This document shows positions 10,045 through 21,824 of a DNA stretch of 64,000 nt, piece by piece. Every line of letters begins with the position of its first letter. The first letter of the stretch is position 1. Origin of the DNA: Dysidea avara (lineage: Eukaryota > Porifera > Demospongiae > Dictyoceratida > Dysideidae); the NCBI RefSeq assembly GCF_963678975.1, contig NC_089273.1, positions 29,760,973 through 29,824,972 on the forward strand, given 5' to 3'. A program made the translations under genes and the position numbers. The notes under the pieces were generated by a model. That model was not told where the DNA came from, did no database searches, and was given only the letters and a program-made list of their open reading frames with translations.

Positions 10045-10824
10045 TGAAATAGTCTGGTCCCCTCACATAAGAAGAGACATTGATAGGCTTGAACGAGTAC
10101 AGAGGAAATCTGCCAGATTCATTATGGCTGACTTCTCGCGTTTCAGCAGCGTAACTAACATGCTCATTGACCTTAACATTCCCAGCTTAGAACACCGCAG
10201 ACAAGTATCTAGTATCACCCTCCTCTACAAAATTGTTCATAAGGCCAATGAAATTTGATTAGCAGTTTCGCGTCATCGCCCGCATGCTTTTGATACACCC
10301 GCATGGAATTTCATTATTGGTATTTCAGATTGAAATACTCTAATAGAGCAGTCACGTTTACTCTAATGGAGCAATGAGCTATACTCTAATGGAAAAATCA
10401 CTTGTTATATGGGTAACGTATTTTAGCTATTTAATGCAGGAGTAGCTAATCAATGTAGACTCACTTTTTTGGCAGAAATCTTCATGTTTGGGATGTGTGT
10501 TGTGCCTTTTGGAAAATAATGAATAATAACCGCCCGCCCGCATCAAATTTTCAAAAATCTGAGCGAGAAACTGGTAATCAAGTTTCATTGGCCTAATCTC
10601 ATTGATATATCCCCAGTTGATTTAATCCCTGTCACTTCTAACACCAGAGGACATGATCAAAGATTTCATCATATCTATGCAAGGACCAATCAGTACAGTA
10701 ATTCATTCTTCCCTAGATCAATTAGTCTGTGGAATTCACTCCCATCTGACCTAATCCAACAACAATCATTACAAATTTTTAAGTACCAACTGAAATTATT
10801 ATTACTTTCCCCTACCAATCAGTA
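10045..10824 (+). pseudogene. C-terminal fragment of a second CR1-type LINE ORF2, split by a MITE
   Basis: The fragment reads VWSPHIRRDIDRLERVQRKS, then LLYKIVH, up to 10,239. After an insertion it continues with DISPVDLIPVTSNTRGHD, NSFFPRSISLWNSLP and a stop at 10,822. These are the typical terminal motifs of CR1/Jockey-group ORF2. Removing the insert (10,243-10,593) and one TAA duplicate rejoins the frame as LYKIVHNLIDISPVDLIP. The element lacks its endonuclease and most of the RT, so it was 5'-truncated on insertion. The sequence differs clearly from the LINE at 6050-9250. Confidence 0.82.
10243..10593. mobile_element. Harbinger-type MITE inserted in LINE remnant
   Basis: It is 351 bp long with TIRs of about 30 bp starting GGCCAATGAAA, followed by TTGATTA(G/C)CAGTTTC, and a 3-bp TAA target duplication (10,240-10,242 and 10,594-10,596). 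The TAA duplication and the GGCC start fit the PIF/Harbinger superfamily. The interior carries CTCTAATAGAGCAGTCA-type motifs. Confidence 0.75.
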
Positions 10825-10931
10825 ATCCCATAATCAATCATATTGTAAAACATTTTGTATGCATGTTTCATATGTGCGTTAATCCTCAAACTGAGGCTGC
10901 ACATTTTTGGAGAATAAATAAAATAAAATAA
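10825..10931 (+). repeat. 3' UTR and tail of the LINE remnant
   Basis: It contains a small hairpin (CCTCAAACTGAGG) and ends with the tail GAATAAATAAAATAAAATAA, the 3' end of the LINE at 10,045. Confidence 0.65.
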
Positions 10932-11250
10932 GCATTCACGTGATCGAAATTCCAATCGCGGAAATACCCATGAAATCGCTTTCATTTCTGAATAGGAACC
11001 ATGTAGTGTGCTCCTTTTGTAAATATTTGTGTTAATTGTTCACTCAGGCCTGGTCTGGGCCAGTGCAGGTGTGTTTTATGCTGTGATGGCATCATAGGGA
11101 GGGTCTTAGACTGCTGGGCTAATCGAGATGCTGAACCTAATGCACACAAACTGATTGTTCACTTGATTCGAAGTGATTTTAAGGTCATTGGAATAGATTA
11201 TGGTTGTATTTCCGAGATTTGAATATTGATCACGTGAGTGCTGGTTTCTG
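10931..11250. mobile_element. MITE with CACGTGATC termini
   Basis: The left end AGCATTCACGTGATC and the right end GATCACGTGAGTGCT are inverted copies. The similarity continues inward (CGGAAATAC on the left, GTATTTCCGAG on the right). It is about 320 bp and non-coding, and follows the LINE tail directly. Confidence 0.55.
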
Positions 11251-11869
11251 GCCTTGTGAAGGAAATAATAATAATAATAAAAATAAAATAAGACAGCTCC
11301 CTATGATTTGTCTTTTCATAGTATGGATGGATGCTTGAAGCTTTCACCATGGAAGAAATGGTAAACTTGGAACAGCATTAAATGTCTCAAGTGTTCAATT
11401 TTATCCCCCTCCCACAATTGCTAGCTATGTCTCATCGCCTAGCTAAGTTTGGTCATTAGCTATTATGAGATTTTATCTCTCAATGTTGAATGGTTGTTTA
11501 GAAGTTAATAAATGAACTTACTTACATATAGTTAGGCATAAGGAAAGGAAGACTAGATGGGGTACAACCAATGTCAAGTGAAGGGGGTTTAATAACCATT
11601 TTACTTCACAGTTCTACAAGACACAAGTAAAAGAAGAAAATTGAAAGAACATGATTTACAAAAGATCAAGAAACTCTAATAGAGCATTCAGCTAACTCCA
11701 ATAAAACAGTCAGGATTGTAAGAATAAGAATGAGCTGCCCATCCACATCAGTTTTTAGGATAACTTTCTGATCTGAAACATAAAATAATTAACAATGGCT
11801 TAACCATAAAAGCCATCAATCCCTCATATCCCAGTTCTGACCATCCTCAATTCATGATAACTCCAAGCA
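11251..11869. other. No gene seen
   Basis: It contains an AAT-rich simple repeat (about 11,265-11,292) and one isolated CTCTAATAGAGCATTCAGCT motif near 11,672. No convincing ORF. Confidence 0.35.
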
Positions 11870-12130
11870 TATTCTGTCCTGAGGCTCCAGGGATATTATG
11901 CATAGAACATCGATATCTCCAGTGTTCTAGATATAAGACCCATTCCTCAAATCCCATGTAGTCTGCATAATCAAATGGCTGCAGGTTCGAAGCTGCCAAG
12001 GTCCAGGCCAGTGGTGGATTTTTCTATTCTCTCCAATTTTCAAACATACTTAGCTAGTATACCAGGCTGTAGGACCAGGTGTCTATAGACCTGCTGTAAA
12101 GCCTTAACACATTAATAAATAAAATAAAAC
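11870..12130 (+). mobile_element. SINE copy 1 with LINE-like 3' tail
   Basis: A B-box-like GGTTCGAAGCTGCC at about 11,982 suggests tRNA ancestry, although no convincing A box was found. The 3' half has CAGGCTGTAGGACCAGG...CTATAGACCT and the tail ACATTAATAAATAAAATAAA, resembling the 3' hairpin and tail of the LINE at 6050-9250. Related copies lie on the minus strand at 16,540-16,760 and 52,470-52,640. Confidence 0.6.
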
Positions 12131-12384
12131 TTATATGTGAACTCACAATTGTGCAAGCTGTGATGTTATGCTGCTCATTCTGTGGGTGGAAGCTTCTGAG
12201 GATCTACGTATAGTAGTGTTTTACTGCATGGGTATCATCTCTATGAATTGTTATTTAAACACATAACAAATGTTACCATGTGTGGTTAAAAACATTCTGC
12301 TGGGCTTGCCCATCTGCTGCATTGTTGCAGTGATATCATTGATTATGACTGATATATCCGTTGTTGTTCTTTTGATCATGACTA

Positions 12385-13015
12385 TTATAACTTTTGCACA
12401 AGGAAGTTTTCGGTATAATTCAAGCCACTATTGCATGACATTTCAATCCAATACAACATTCTGTGATCTTCAGCTGTTAGTGCTTTTTCTGGATATTTGA
12501 GTATGCCATAAATCGTGAAAGACGTTTTGTGTGATATAGCTACAGTTTCAGCTGCAACTAAATCACTTTTATCAATTCTTGAAGACATCATCAGTTCCAG
12601 TACGTCTTGTCATTCAAGCTTGTATACAGCACAACTTCCACACCTTCAACAATACTTTCTTCCCCAGATCTGGCTACACCTCAGCCATGCATAGGCAGCT
12701 CATTTCTATTTCCTCCATCATTGATGACACTTTCAGCAGTTACCAGTATTCACAATTCCAATAGGTGACATATCAATGCATTTAGTTATGTATATAGACA
12801 GTGAGATCTGATCATACACTAAATTCAATAGGGGTTCAATACACTTTTCGACATGGTTGGTGGCTTTTATCATCGAAACCTACAATTGAATATCGCACAC
12901 CTTTGTTCTTGAAACTTCAGAGTACATGCATTCAAATTCATCTTTTGTATAATGATATTCATTATTACCCTTAGTAATATTACTGCTATGTATGCATTTT
13001 ATAATGACTTCAAGT
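12385..13015 (-). pseudogene. Decayed gene, unknown protein (~210 codons)
   Basis: On the minus strand a protein-like reading runs from about 13,015: VIIKCIHSSNITKGNNEYHY, TKDEFECMYSEVSRTKVCD, then an in-frame TAG, KATNHVEKCIEPLLNLVYDQ and SPIGIVNTGN. It shifts frame near 12,750 to TAESVINDGGNRNELPMHG, another stop, and EGVEVVLYTSLNDKTYWN. It shifts again near 12,595 to SSRIDKSDLVAAETVAISHK, ILKYPEKALTAEDHRMLYW and a terminal stop. The continuity of coding character across three frames indicates one gene broken by at least two frameshifts and two stops. Short introns could explain some of the breaks. The family is not recognised. Confidence 0.45.
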
Positions 13016-13162
13016 ATAGCTCACTATATCACCATGGAAACAACATAATTTTGGTTGTGTACTTGAGCATGCAAATGATGACCACATAATGGCTTTTCAG
13101 GTTGTATATATATTAAGAAATGCTTTTCTAGTGTCCACAATAAGCTATAGATATATGTATAT

Positions 13163-13397
13163 GACCGGATGTGGTCTTATAGCCTTTCCAATTGCATGTA
13201 CTTGGCAATCCATAACTTGACTTGTGAGTATGGTACCAGCTTGAACTTTGATCACTTTACACTCCTAACATAGCACTATTCCTGGCATGGATGTAATTTT
13301 AAGACAATAGGTTAAACACTTGATGAGTTACGATAGTTATGATTCGTTAAACTTGGAAATTCAGAAAGACTATATTATAAAATCCCTTTTTGCAGAT
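13163..13397. repeat. Possible diverged GTGACC-family element
   Basis: TGACCGGATGTGG at 13,163 and GATCCGGTCACATA at about 13,385 face each other, like the ends of the GTGACC MITE family, but the interior is too diverged to be certain. Confidence 0.3.
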
Positions 13398-13399
13398 CC

Positions 13400-14880
13400 G
13401 GTCACATATATACATAGCTATATGTACTGATATTGTGATTGCCACATAGTTCAGATTTTTTGTACATTTCCTTGTCATGAAGCCATGATAATTGAAAGGC
13501 TTCTCTAAAGGAATATAATACTTTATATACAGTAGTTGCTCCTTGTGGTGACATTTTTTAAAACTGTGACTTCTCATGTGTGATTAAATTTGTGATTGTT
13601 ACAAAAGAACGCTTGTGGTTGAAAGAATTTGTCCCCTGGTATGTGGCACACCTGTATTTGTAATGGAATGATTATTAGCTAACTGTAGTGAGCAGTGTTA
13701 TTAGCTACTGTATGTGTAGATTTAAAAGTGTAGCTTTAAGACAAACACTTTGGTTTCACAAACTAAGTGGCCTAACTGGTATGATGTTATTTAGTCTGGG
13801 ATGGTCATTGTGAAAATGTCTTTTATGGTGCTGGTTTTAGCATCCCTAGATATTTATGTGAATGAATGATTATCTGCACAACAAGATGTACATAGTCTAT
13901 TATATTACTGCCGTGCTCATGCACTATACAGGACATGTACTATCATAGAATCCTTATGTTGTGAAATTTTTGTTGCAAATTAGATTTGTAATTGCATAGC
14001 TTCAGAACTCTGTGTTGTATGATGCAATATTTATTAAAGCTTGTTTTCTACATGTCAATGATGTCATACCATGCATTGCAGTGGGTGTTTACTGGGAATA
14101 TTCCATGAGGTACTGTAACTGTTGTTTGTTATCCTTTTTCAACCTCTATCCTTACCATTACTAATTTTAAGTACATTATGCACAAAAGCACTTATAATGT
14201 GACTACAACACTGATGTACATGTATACCTCACAAGGAATTATGTGGCATTTGGTTTAAAAATAAATTAATGTGATATGCATTGGACACCTTCAAGAGCAT
14301 TTACCACAACAGTGTGTGCATTCCTAGATCACTTTTTCTTTCTTTTGTGTTTTGGTGGGGAAAAATCTCTCATAGCTCCCACCAACAGCCAGTTTGTTCT
14401 GAATCCCTAGATTTTGAGGATGGTTTGAACGGTTGCAAACTAGCCATGAACTTGTTTCTTCATGTTTTGTGCACTATAGTGTGTACTCGTTGAGCTGGAT
14501 CCTCAAAAACATTTAATAACTCATGGGTGCAATTACACACAATCTTTTGAAATTTGGCTCATCTGTAGTACTGCTTGACCTGCTAAAAACATTTCAAAAT
14601 CTATTCATTCAAATGTCTGACATAATGTTTACGGCCAATCAAAAATTTTACAATACATTTCTTATGTGGAAGCCATAAAAACGCAGTGCCCATTACCTCC
14701 CTTTCCTGACTTCTTAACTGTTGTTCACGCCTTTGCTGTCACCATTAATCATCTGATCAGCTGAAATGTTTACTCTCTTGAGAAAAATCCTTTTTAAAAT
14801 TTTTAGCTGTCTTTCAGGATCAAGTTCAACTTGTACATACTATGGACTCATTAAAATATTCTTTCGAGTACAGAAAGGTG
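13400..14880 (+). repeat. Tandem segmental duplication, unit 1
   Basis: Long stretches are shared in the same order with 15,340-17,330. Examples are GATTGCCACATAGTTCAGAT, GCTCCTTGTGGTGACATTT, CTGGTATGTGGCA, GTATGATGCAATATTTA, TTTTCTACATGTCA, GGACA(C/T)CTTCAAG and finally ACTCATTAAAA. Identity is patchy with many indels, so the duplication is old. Confidence 0.75.
14818..14877 (+). pseudogene. Duplicate of candidate exon A (unit 1)
   Basis: It lies between an acceptor-like CTGTCTTTCAG and a donor-like GTGAAC, and reads SSTCTYYGLIKIFFRVQK. The paralogous stretch in unit 2 reads VEICTCARLIKTFFLLVRK (LIK-x-FF and xK conserved). The next two exons found for unit 2 are not seen after it, so this copy is probably non-functional. 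Confidence 0.3.
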
Positions 14881-14889
14881 AACACTTTC

Positions 14890-15330
14890 TATTCTATAAT
14901 GTATTTATTTTATTTATTATTTAGGCACTATCAAGCTACAAATGCAAGTAATACAGACTTTCCCAGCTGATCGCACTTGTCTGTCAAGTGCCCACACTGA
15001 TTACTTGTTCACACAACACACTACTGGTATCGGAAATGCTTTAAGACTGGTTTTATAGAGCCAGTTCTAATTAAGATAGACACTAGACAGCTACATATGC
15101 ACACATTACTATATACGTGTATGCTTGGGATAGTAATTAGTGAGTTCTTGACTCCTCCACAACAAGTCATAAGAGTTTATCCTGTTTTACTTACATCACT
15201 AAAGAATTAAAGCCTCCGTTGGCTAGAGTCGCTAGACCTCATATCTTCTCTGTAAGACTGTAGCCTAACTGGTAAAACAGATACTAAAGCCACATTTAGT
15301 ATACAACACATAGGGCTATACATTGATACG
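14890..15330 (-). mobile_element. Possible minus-strand SINE/LINE remnant
   Basis: TTTATTTTATTTATTATTTAG at its left edge is the complement of the AATAAATAAAATAAA tail seen on LINE and SINE copies here, so a retroelement probably ends here on the minus strand. Its body was not recognised. It separates the two units of the segmental duplication. Confidence 0.3.
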
Positions 15331-16539
15331 ATCTGATTTTATGATTGCCACATAGTTCAGATGTAGTAGTCTGGTACATGACAGACCCTATCCACTGGGG
15401 CTTATTGATTATAGAGGATTATATATTATAATCTCTAATTGATCAGCCATGCACATGCAGTGGATAGGGTCTGCATTGTTATGTACATTTCCTTGTCGTG
15501 AAGCCATGAGGATACTTTTGAAACTGAAACCATAATAATTGGAAGGCTTCTCTAAAGGTACTTTAAATATCTGCTCCTTGTGGTGACATTTCTTAAACTG
15601 TGACTTCCCATGTGTTGTGAGGATTATAAAAGGACTCTTGTGATTGAAAAGATTTATCCTCTGGTATGTGGCATACTTGTAATGGACTGATCAATTGGAA
15701 TTTGTTGTGATCAGTGTTATTAGCTACTATATGTGTTGATCCAAAAGTATAGCTTTAAGTCAAACACTTTGGCTTAATGAACTAAGTTGCCTTGTTGACA
15801 TTATGTTATAATTATGTTGCTAATATTCATTCATGATTTATCTGGGATTGTGATTATGCAAGAGTCTTTTTGTGGAGCTGGTATTAACATCCTTATTTTT
15901 ATGTCAATGAATAAAAGTTTTTCTGCGCAGCTAGATGCATGCTCACAGAAGAGAAATACCTGGCCTTTGTCAGTAGTCAAAACCTACACTATAATTACAT
16001 GTATAGTGTATCAAAATAGAATCCCTATGTTGTGACATTCTTACCTCAAATTATACAGCTGCTATGCAACTCTGTACTGTATGATGCAATATTTAAATTA
16101 AGCCTGTTTTCTACATGTCATACCATACATAGCAAGTGGGTATATTATTTGGATAGGTACAGTAACTATTTTTTGTCAGTACATAGTTACATTGTTATCC
16201 TCAAGTGTTTGTGATAGTGTTGTACATAAAATCCTTGTAATATGACTATAACACTATTGTACATACCTCACAAAATCTTGTATGGTTTGTGGTTAGTGCA
16301 AGCTTTAAATACGTTAATGTCATAAAAACATTAGGTATTGGACATCTTCAAGGGTATTTAACATGTTAATGTGTAGTAAGTCTCTCACATGTATGTTATA
16401 AACACATCATCAACAGTCATGCCATCAATACAATACTATACACTGTACATATGTAACCTGGAGTGTATCCACCATTATTTATCTAGGTCCAGTCATTAAA
16501 ACCCTATGCAATGCATACAGTTTGCAAAACCAATTGTTT

Positions 16540-16760
16540 AAAAAATTAATGCTTTACAACACATGGCTGAAGGTCTGTAGAGCACTGGTCCTACAGCCTG
16601 TTTAAAGATATTGTACTAAATATGTTTGGTTAGGTAAAGAAAGGAGAAAAAATCCATGACTGGACCTGGGCAGCCTCAAACCTGTAGCCATCTGATTTAT
16701 GCATTTGCTGGAGTATTTATGCCTAGGAGGCTTCATATACTGTAGTCTCATTTCCAGGCT
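16540..16760 (-). mobile_element. SINE copy 2
   Basis: The complement of SINE copy 1. It shares ATCCATGACTGGACCTGGGC with copy 3, the B-box-like stretch read as GGTTTGAGGCTGCCCAGG on the minus strand, and the 3' hairpin GGTCTGTAGAGCACTGGTCC / TACAGCC. Confidence 0.6.
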
Positions 16761-17267
16761 ACTTTTCCCCTACTCTATTTTGGTGGGGGAAAATGATCTG
16801 GTGTAACTCCAATAGCCAGATTTTGGGGATGGTTTGATGAAGCGTTGAAAACAAACCATGAGCAAAGCAAATCTTATGTTTTTTAATGTTTAGTGCAACA
16901 GTCATAGTAATCAGATAATTATATTGCTGAGCTTTCCCTTTGCTCAAAAATACAAAAGGGAAAATATGGTTTGGGACACAATACTAGGCTTTATGTACAT
17001 ACTAGTTAAATAATGCTAAAATTTACCACATCGCAGAAAATTATAATTGTGTACACAACGCATACTCATGATTTCTCGTTAACTTTCATGATCAATGTCT
17101 GATATTTTGTTGCATCATTTATTGTGTAGTTTTGTGTGGAATTTAAAGCTGCTTGTGGAGTTACTACTGACACATTTCCCAAAAGTAAACGTTTATCAAG
17201 GTACATATTGAAATCATTGTTGGTGCTATATGTGCGGATATCTTTAGCTACATGATTACTTCCATAG

Positions 17268-17325
17268 GTAGAAATCTGTACATGTGCTAGACTCATTAAA
17301 ACATTTTTCCTACTAGTACGGAAAG
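17268..17325 (+). CDS. Candidate exon A of an unknown gene
   Basis: A 58-nt stretch lies between the acceptor ATTACTTCCATAG and the strong donor GGTAAGAAC, coding VEICTCARLIKTFFLLVRK and ending in phase 1. The same stretch is conserved in the duplicated unit at 14,818-14,877 while flanking bases are not, which argues for constraint on it. It joins in phase to exons at 17,489 and 18,356. Upstream exons were not found. Confidence 0.35.
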
Positions 17326-17488
17326 GTAAGAACATTCTTGTAAAAAAAAATTATATTATGAACTGAAAGTATCAAACATCTGGTTTGCTTATTATGTTTA
17401 GATTTACAGTAAAGTCTACATATGTGTAGAAATATTTATCTGTTTGGTTTATTTGGTCTTATATGCAATGAATAATAACACCTTTTAG

Positions 17489-17560
17489 ATTGTATGATCA
17501 GAATGACTTCAGATGGTACAGAATCTTTGAGTTTGGCAGCTATCAGAGCATCTGAAGAAC
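17489..17560 (+). CDS. Candidate exon B of the same gene
   Basis: A 72-nt exon between CACCTTTTAG and the donor GTAAGG at 17,561. It accepts phase 1 from exon A, codes (D)CMIRMTSDGTESLSLAAI and then RASEE, and leaves in phase 1. The other frames contain stops. Confidence 0.35.
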
Positions 17561-18355
17561 GTAAGGAAACATCAGTACTATAAATTATACAGGGTAGAAT
17601 GCAGTACATTTATGAAAATCGTATGGCTTTTATGCCAAATATGGCTAAACCAATTTATAGAATGGCTGAACTTTTATGCATATATTGGATTCCTTGTGTC
17701 ACTTTTAGTGATACAGGTTAACTTAATTATTAAAGTGTAAGGTAGATTTTTAATACCAATGGTTGCTATGAGTTGCACAGTTTAATGATATACAGATTGT
17801 TCAGAGTCTGGTGTAATGTTTTGATAAGTCATTGTATGGTACATTACATGTACACACAGTAGTATATGCTTATCACACATACATACTATATGGTCCTAGC
17901 TGTGCATATAGAGTAAACTATTAGTATGTACTATATACAGAAATAATTAGCTGTATTGCCACACAGAATACACAATGTTACAGTACATGTGATTAATACA
18001 GTACCTACATGGATTGACCATCTATAATTATGAAACTTCAGTTAGTAGCCACCTCTTTATTTGGACTGCCTCTTGTTAGTGGCCATCTCTACTAAGTCCC
18101 AAAATACAACTAAGGTGTATATTTGTGACCTTGTTAACTAGGCTACCTATTAATAAGGCCACACTTATGCATTGTCCATTTCACTGTATGTTGTATATAC
18201 TGAAGTACCTGTTAGAGGAGCATTATAGACAATAACAGTCACTTGATATTGAAGCTTACTAGCTGCTAACTAAGGAATGAAGGAAATTGCCTATATCGTA
18301 TGTCCATGTGACTGCTGTAATCACAAGCTGATGGCTGGTTTTTATATACCACTAG

Positions 18356-18459
18356 GATCCATTAAAGAGGTTGCTGAAACCAAACAGGCCATTTTAGAGA
18401 GCACACTTAGTTTTCAAACTGACATCAGAAAGTGCTTTGAAGAAGCCACTGAAACTTAG
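18356..18459 (+). CDS. Candidate terminal exon C of the same gene
   Basis: The acceptor TATATACCACTAG is followed by a phase-1-compatible exon coding (R)SIKEVAETKQAILESTLS, FQTDIRKCFEEATET and a TAG stop. The segment is predicted to be helical and charged. Together exons A-C give a C-terminal tail of about 77 residues. No AATAAA is seen directly downstream and no domain is recognised. Agreement of phase across three sites is the main support. A chance ORF from an in-frame ATG at 18,277 is the alternative. Confidence 0.38.
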
Positions 18460-20215
18460 AATTTTCTCTGATAGGTCACAGTGATCAAGCATATGTAATA
18501 TCTACATTCACACCTGAATAACTACAGGCAAACCACATAAGGAGATGCAGTATTATATATGAATGCCACCTGGCAACAATTCAATGAATCACTAAAGTTT
18601 TTGCACAGTTAATTATTGTATATGACATTCAGTTTTGGTATGTATGTAAACCAGAAATAACCATCACTATTAAAACCAGGTGTCCAGCACTTGACAGCCA
18701 GTAGTAACAAGAGTATCTCATCTAGTCTAGGAAGAAAAAGTATAAGTAATCACCACATACACTGTGTTAACCCTCCAATGCTAACTGGAAAATTTATAAT
18801 AACAGTACTTTTATGTTAAAAAGAATGTTGGTTTTCTTGACAGTCATAGAAATAACAAGCAAGTTAGGCTCAGCGTTGTTATTACATACCTGTACTGTGT
18901 ACCAATTAATGCCTAGCTTTACATTCCACAAATAATTTACAAGGGCTTCTTAACATGATTAACTGCACTTCAGTGGGCTAATATTATGTTTATAGTCTGC
19001 TTGTGTTACATGAGAAAATTTGTCACATTAGTGTAAAGCACTGTAAGTGCGAGGGACTGTCCTGTCATTAATTAAACTTGCATAATATGACTACTGCTTG
19101 ATGATCTCAGTGGAGTGACAATGTAGAACTGTCATACTATTTGTGAAGTGGCACTCTTTTATTGGCAATTCTAATGTGAGCAGTACATCTGTGTGATAAT
19201 GCATACTAAGTAACACTTATAATGGGACTTACAGTAAGTAAGCATTGATTTGTATATTGGATTCATGAAGGCTAATAGTGGCCTTTACTTCACAAAAAAA
19301 ATAAAGCAAAAATGTGATATGATGTCTACAGGCATTGTAAGATCACAAATGGTTTCTGTTTACTGTAAATGCAGCTTCAGCAGGACTTCTGTGTGCACGG
19401 TCTTCACATGACAATCACATGTATGACAATATTTTTATTGGTGTGGCATTTTTATTGGTGTGGTTATATACGTATATTGGAATGATCACGTGGACAACAT
19501 ACTACACCAACTGAACTTCTACAGTGCAACTTTTACTGATATTGAACAGTACTGCGATTAAATATGTTTTTTAAAGTCATTTGGTAAAACAAACTGATGT
19601 CATTGCATGTACAATGCAAAGCAGCTATGTACCTGGTCAGTAAACTAGAGTTTGTTTTATCTATAGAAATGCTAGTTATCTTTCCACTCTGTTCTACTTT
19701 TCTTCTTCTTTATTGACATGTCTTCACAACAACTGCAAGACACATTATAGTGTGGCACAACATCTGTGTTGTGTCACAACTTTAGACTACCTCAACTGCA
19801 GGTTAATATAAGTTGGCAAAGATGAAGCAAAGTTATGTGTGATGTTTCAAACTAGTGTTGCTATCTAACAAGCAATTGATGGCAATTTGTCATGATGATC
19901 TAACACAATGACATCACAGTTGAGTCTACCCAGGATCAGAGCAAGATATTATTTAATCAATGACCCTTCATGTGGATTATGGCAGACCTAAACAATGACA
20001 TCAAAACCTGCATCTTAGCCAGAATTATCATAAATGCCATTTTTCTGCAAACAAGATAGTGGTTGGAGATGGACTCTTGCTATATACCAGTAGCTGAAAA
20101 CCTCGTATTATGTGTTGTCCATCTCATGCACCTCTGCACACTTCTCTTGATCATGTAATACATGTTATAATTATGTACTGTATGGTAGGGATCATGGCGT
20201 TTTCTTCCCAAATGT
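18460..20215. other. No gene seen
   Basis: AT-rich, apparently non-coding. A short direct repeat (TTTTTATTGGTGTGG twice) sits near 19,430-19,465. Confidence 0.4.
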
Positions 20216-20247
20216 TTCCTACATACCAGCTTGGTAGTTTTGGTTAG

Positions 20248-20423
20248 GCAATAAACAAGCCCTTAAAAGTCTTCAGAGTGATTTTCTTAATATTATTGAG
20301 TTGAATTCTTTACTAAATGAATGTCTGCCTTTTTACGTGATGCCTCCACTGAGCCAAACACAACTCGACTACAGAATTGAAACCTCTATGGGCCTGATAT
20401 CTTCATTGTTGAACATTGCTTAA
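20248..20423 (+). CDS. Exon-like ORF, unknown, possibly broken
   Basis: An open stretch of 58 codons without a start: NKQALKSLQSDFLNIIELNS, LLNECLPFYVMPPLSQTQLD and YRIETSMGLISSLLNIA, then stop. AG-ended acceptor-like sequences lie at its left edge (TTTTGGTTAG) and inside (GTCTTCAG). Not recognised. It may be a terminal exon or a transposon fragment. Confidence 0.25.
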
Positions 20424-21400
20424 GCCTGAGACATGGCTTTTCAGCAGCTATACAATGTATGCCTGATGGACTTATCTTAGCTTTTCTTCCATTGTTTTCC
20501 ATTTCTTTCTCCAACACCCCCTAGGTTTGATTCATGGTACTGTAACTTGTCATAGCTTCAGCTCTTTAATTTCTTTTGTGTGACTGCACATACTGCAAAG
20601 GTTCTTCTTGTACTGCTCTTTGTTTTTAATACAGGAATATAGCTGAAAACATAGAGCAACGACCATTTCACATTGATAATAAAATTTCTATCAGGCAATG
20701 TTTAGTCACAGTTTTTGTGTCTGGTGCATAGATGTGGTATGCAATAGTTTACCAATAAAGAATCTATCTATTAAAAGAGTAAACAGAAAGTGTAAGGAAA
20801 CTTTGAAACATATGCACATTTAATTTTGAGCAGGTAGTTATCATTGAAACTAAAAGCAATGAAGCATAGGAAGTCATCTACATGAGCTTGCAGCTAAACT
20901 TTTTGATATTTAATCCCTAGTGCTGTTTACTGCTGAAGTAGAGATTAAATATCATTAGTATACACTGTAGCTGACACCTGCCTTGTTTATTGCTTTTTAT
21001 TCTATTATCTCTACTCAAATGTAACACTTTTAAAAAACTTTTGCGACAACATAATCATGAATAAGAACCCTAACTTTAAAAAAATAAAAAGTGTGCTACC
21101 TATTCTGATCCCACAAGTTCCAGGGTATTATATCAACTTATGCACCATCCTACATGATTAACAGTTGCGTACTAATGAGGTTCACTCTTGCAGGGTCTGA
21201 GAGCAATCTCAATGTCTGAAAGTCATTCAGCTGTCCAGTACATTAGTAGCCTCCCTTTCCTGTGCATTGGAGCCACTCATTAGTCTTATTTTTGTGCATT
21301 TATGCCGCTGCAACTGTGTGAATTTTCAGGCCTATTTCAGGGGGCCTACTTTTTGATCAGGTGCACATGCTCCCAGCCCCCTGTTCTACCACCCTTACCA
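20424..21400. other. No gene seen
   Basis: Non-coding. An AATAAA occurs near 20,755. No repeat family was recognised. Confidence 0.35.
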
Positions 21401-21465
21401 GGAAGAGTTACATAACGGTTGATAACATGGATGCCAAATAACTAGGAAGTGTTACATAACAGTTG

Positions 21466-21610
<145 letters not shown>

Positions 21611-21824
21611 TTGGGATTTGCCTGATATGTACACCCATTCCCTCCTCAGGCCCTGTGCACCCTCAGGCATCGGGTGCACAAATTAGACAAATCCCTCACT
21701 GCTGTGTTACACCTACAACACGTAAACATTAGTACAAACCATGCTAAAAGTTCTAGCATTGAGATAAATCGATTCATTCTGGAAAAACACCATAAGGACA
21801 ACTGAAAGTTTGTTACACAAAGGT

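Larger units (their letters stand above)
15340..17340 (+). repeat. Tandem segmental duplication, unit 2
   Basis: The second copy of the 13,400-14,880 unit. It contains insertions absent from unit 1, including about 15,367-15,475 and a minus-strand SINE at 16,540-16,760. A hairpin near 15,380-15,470 has GACAGACCCTATCCACTGGG opposed to CAGTGGATAGGGTCTGCA. Confidence 0.75.

Noticed and set aside
15200..15330. A tRNA gene (TAGCCTAACTGGTAAAACA resembles an A box)
   Set aside because: No B box or cloverleaf could be formed downstream.
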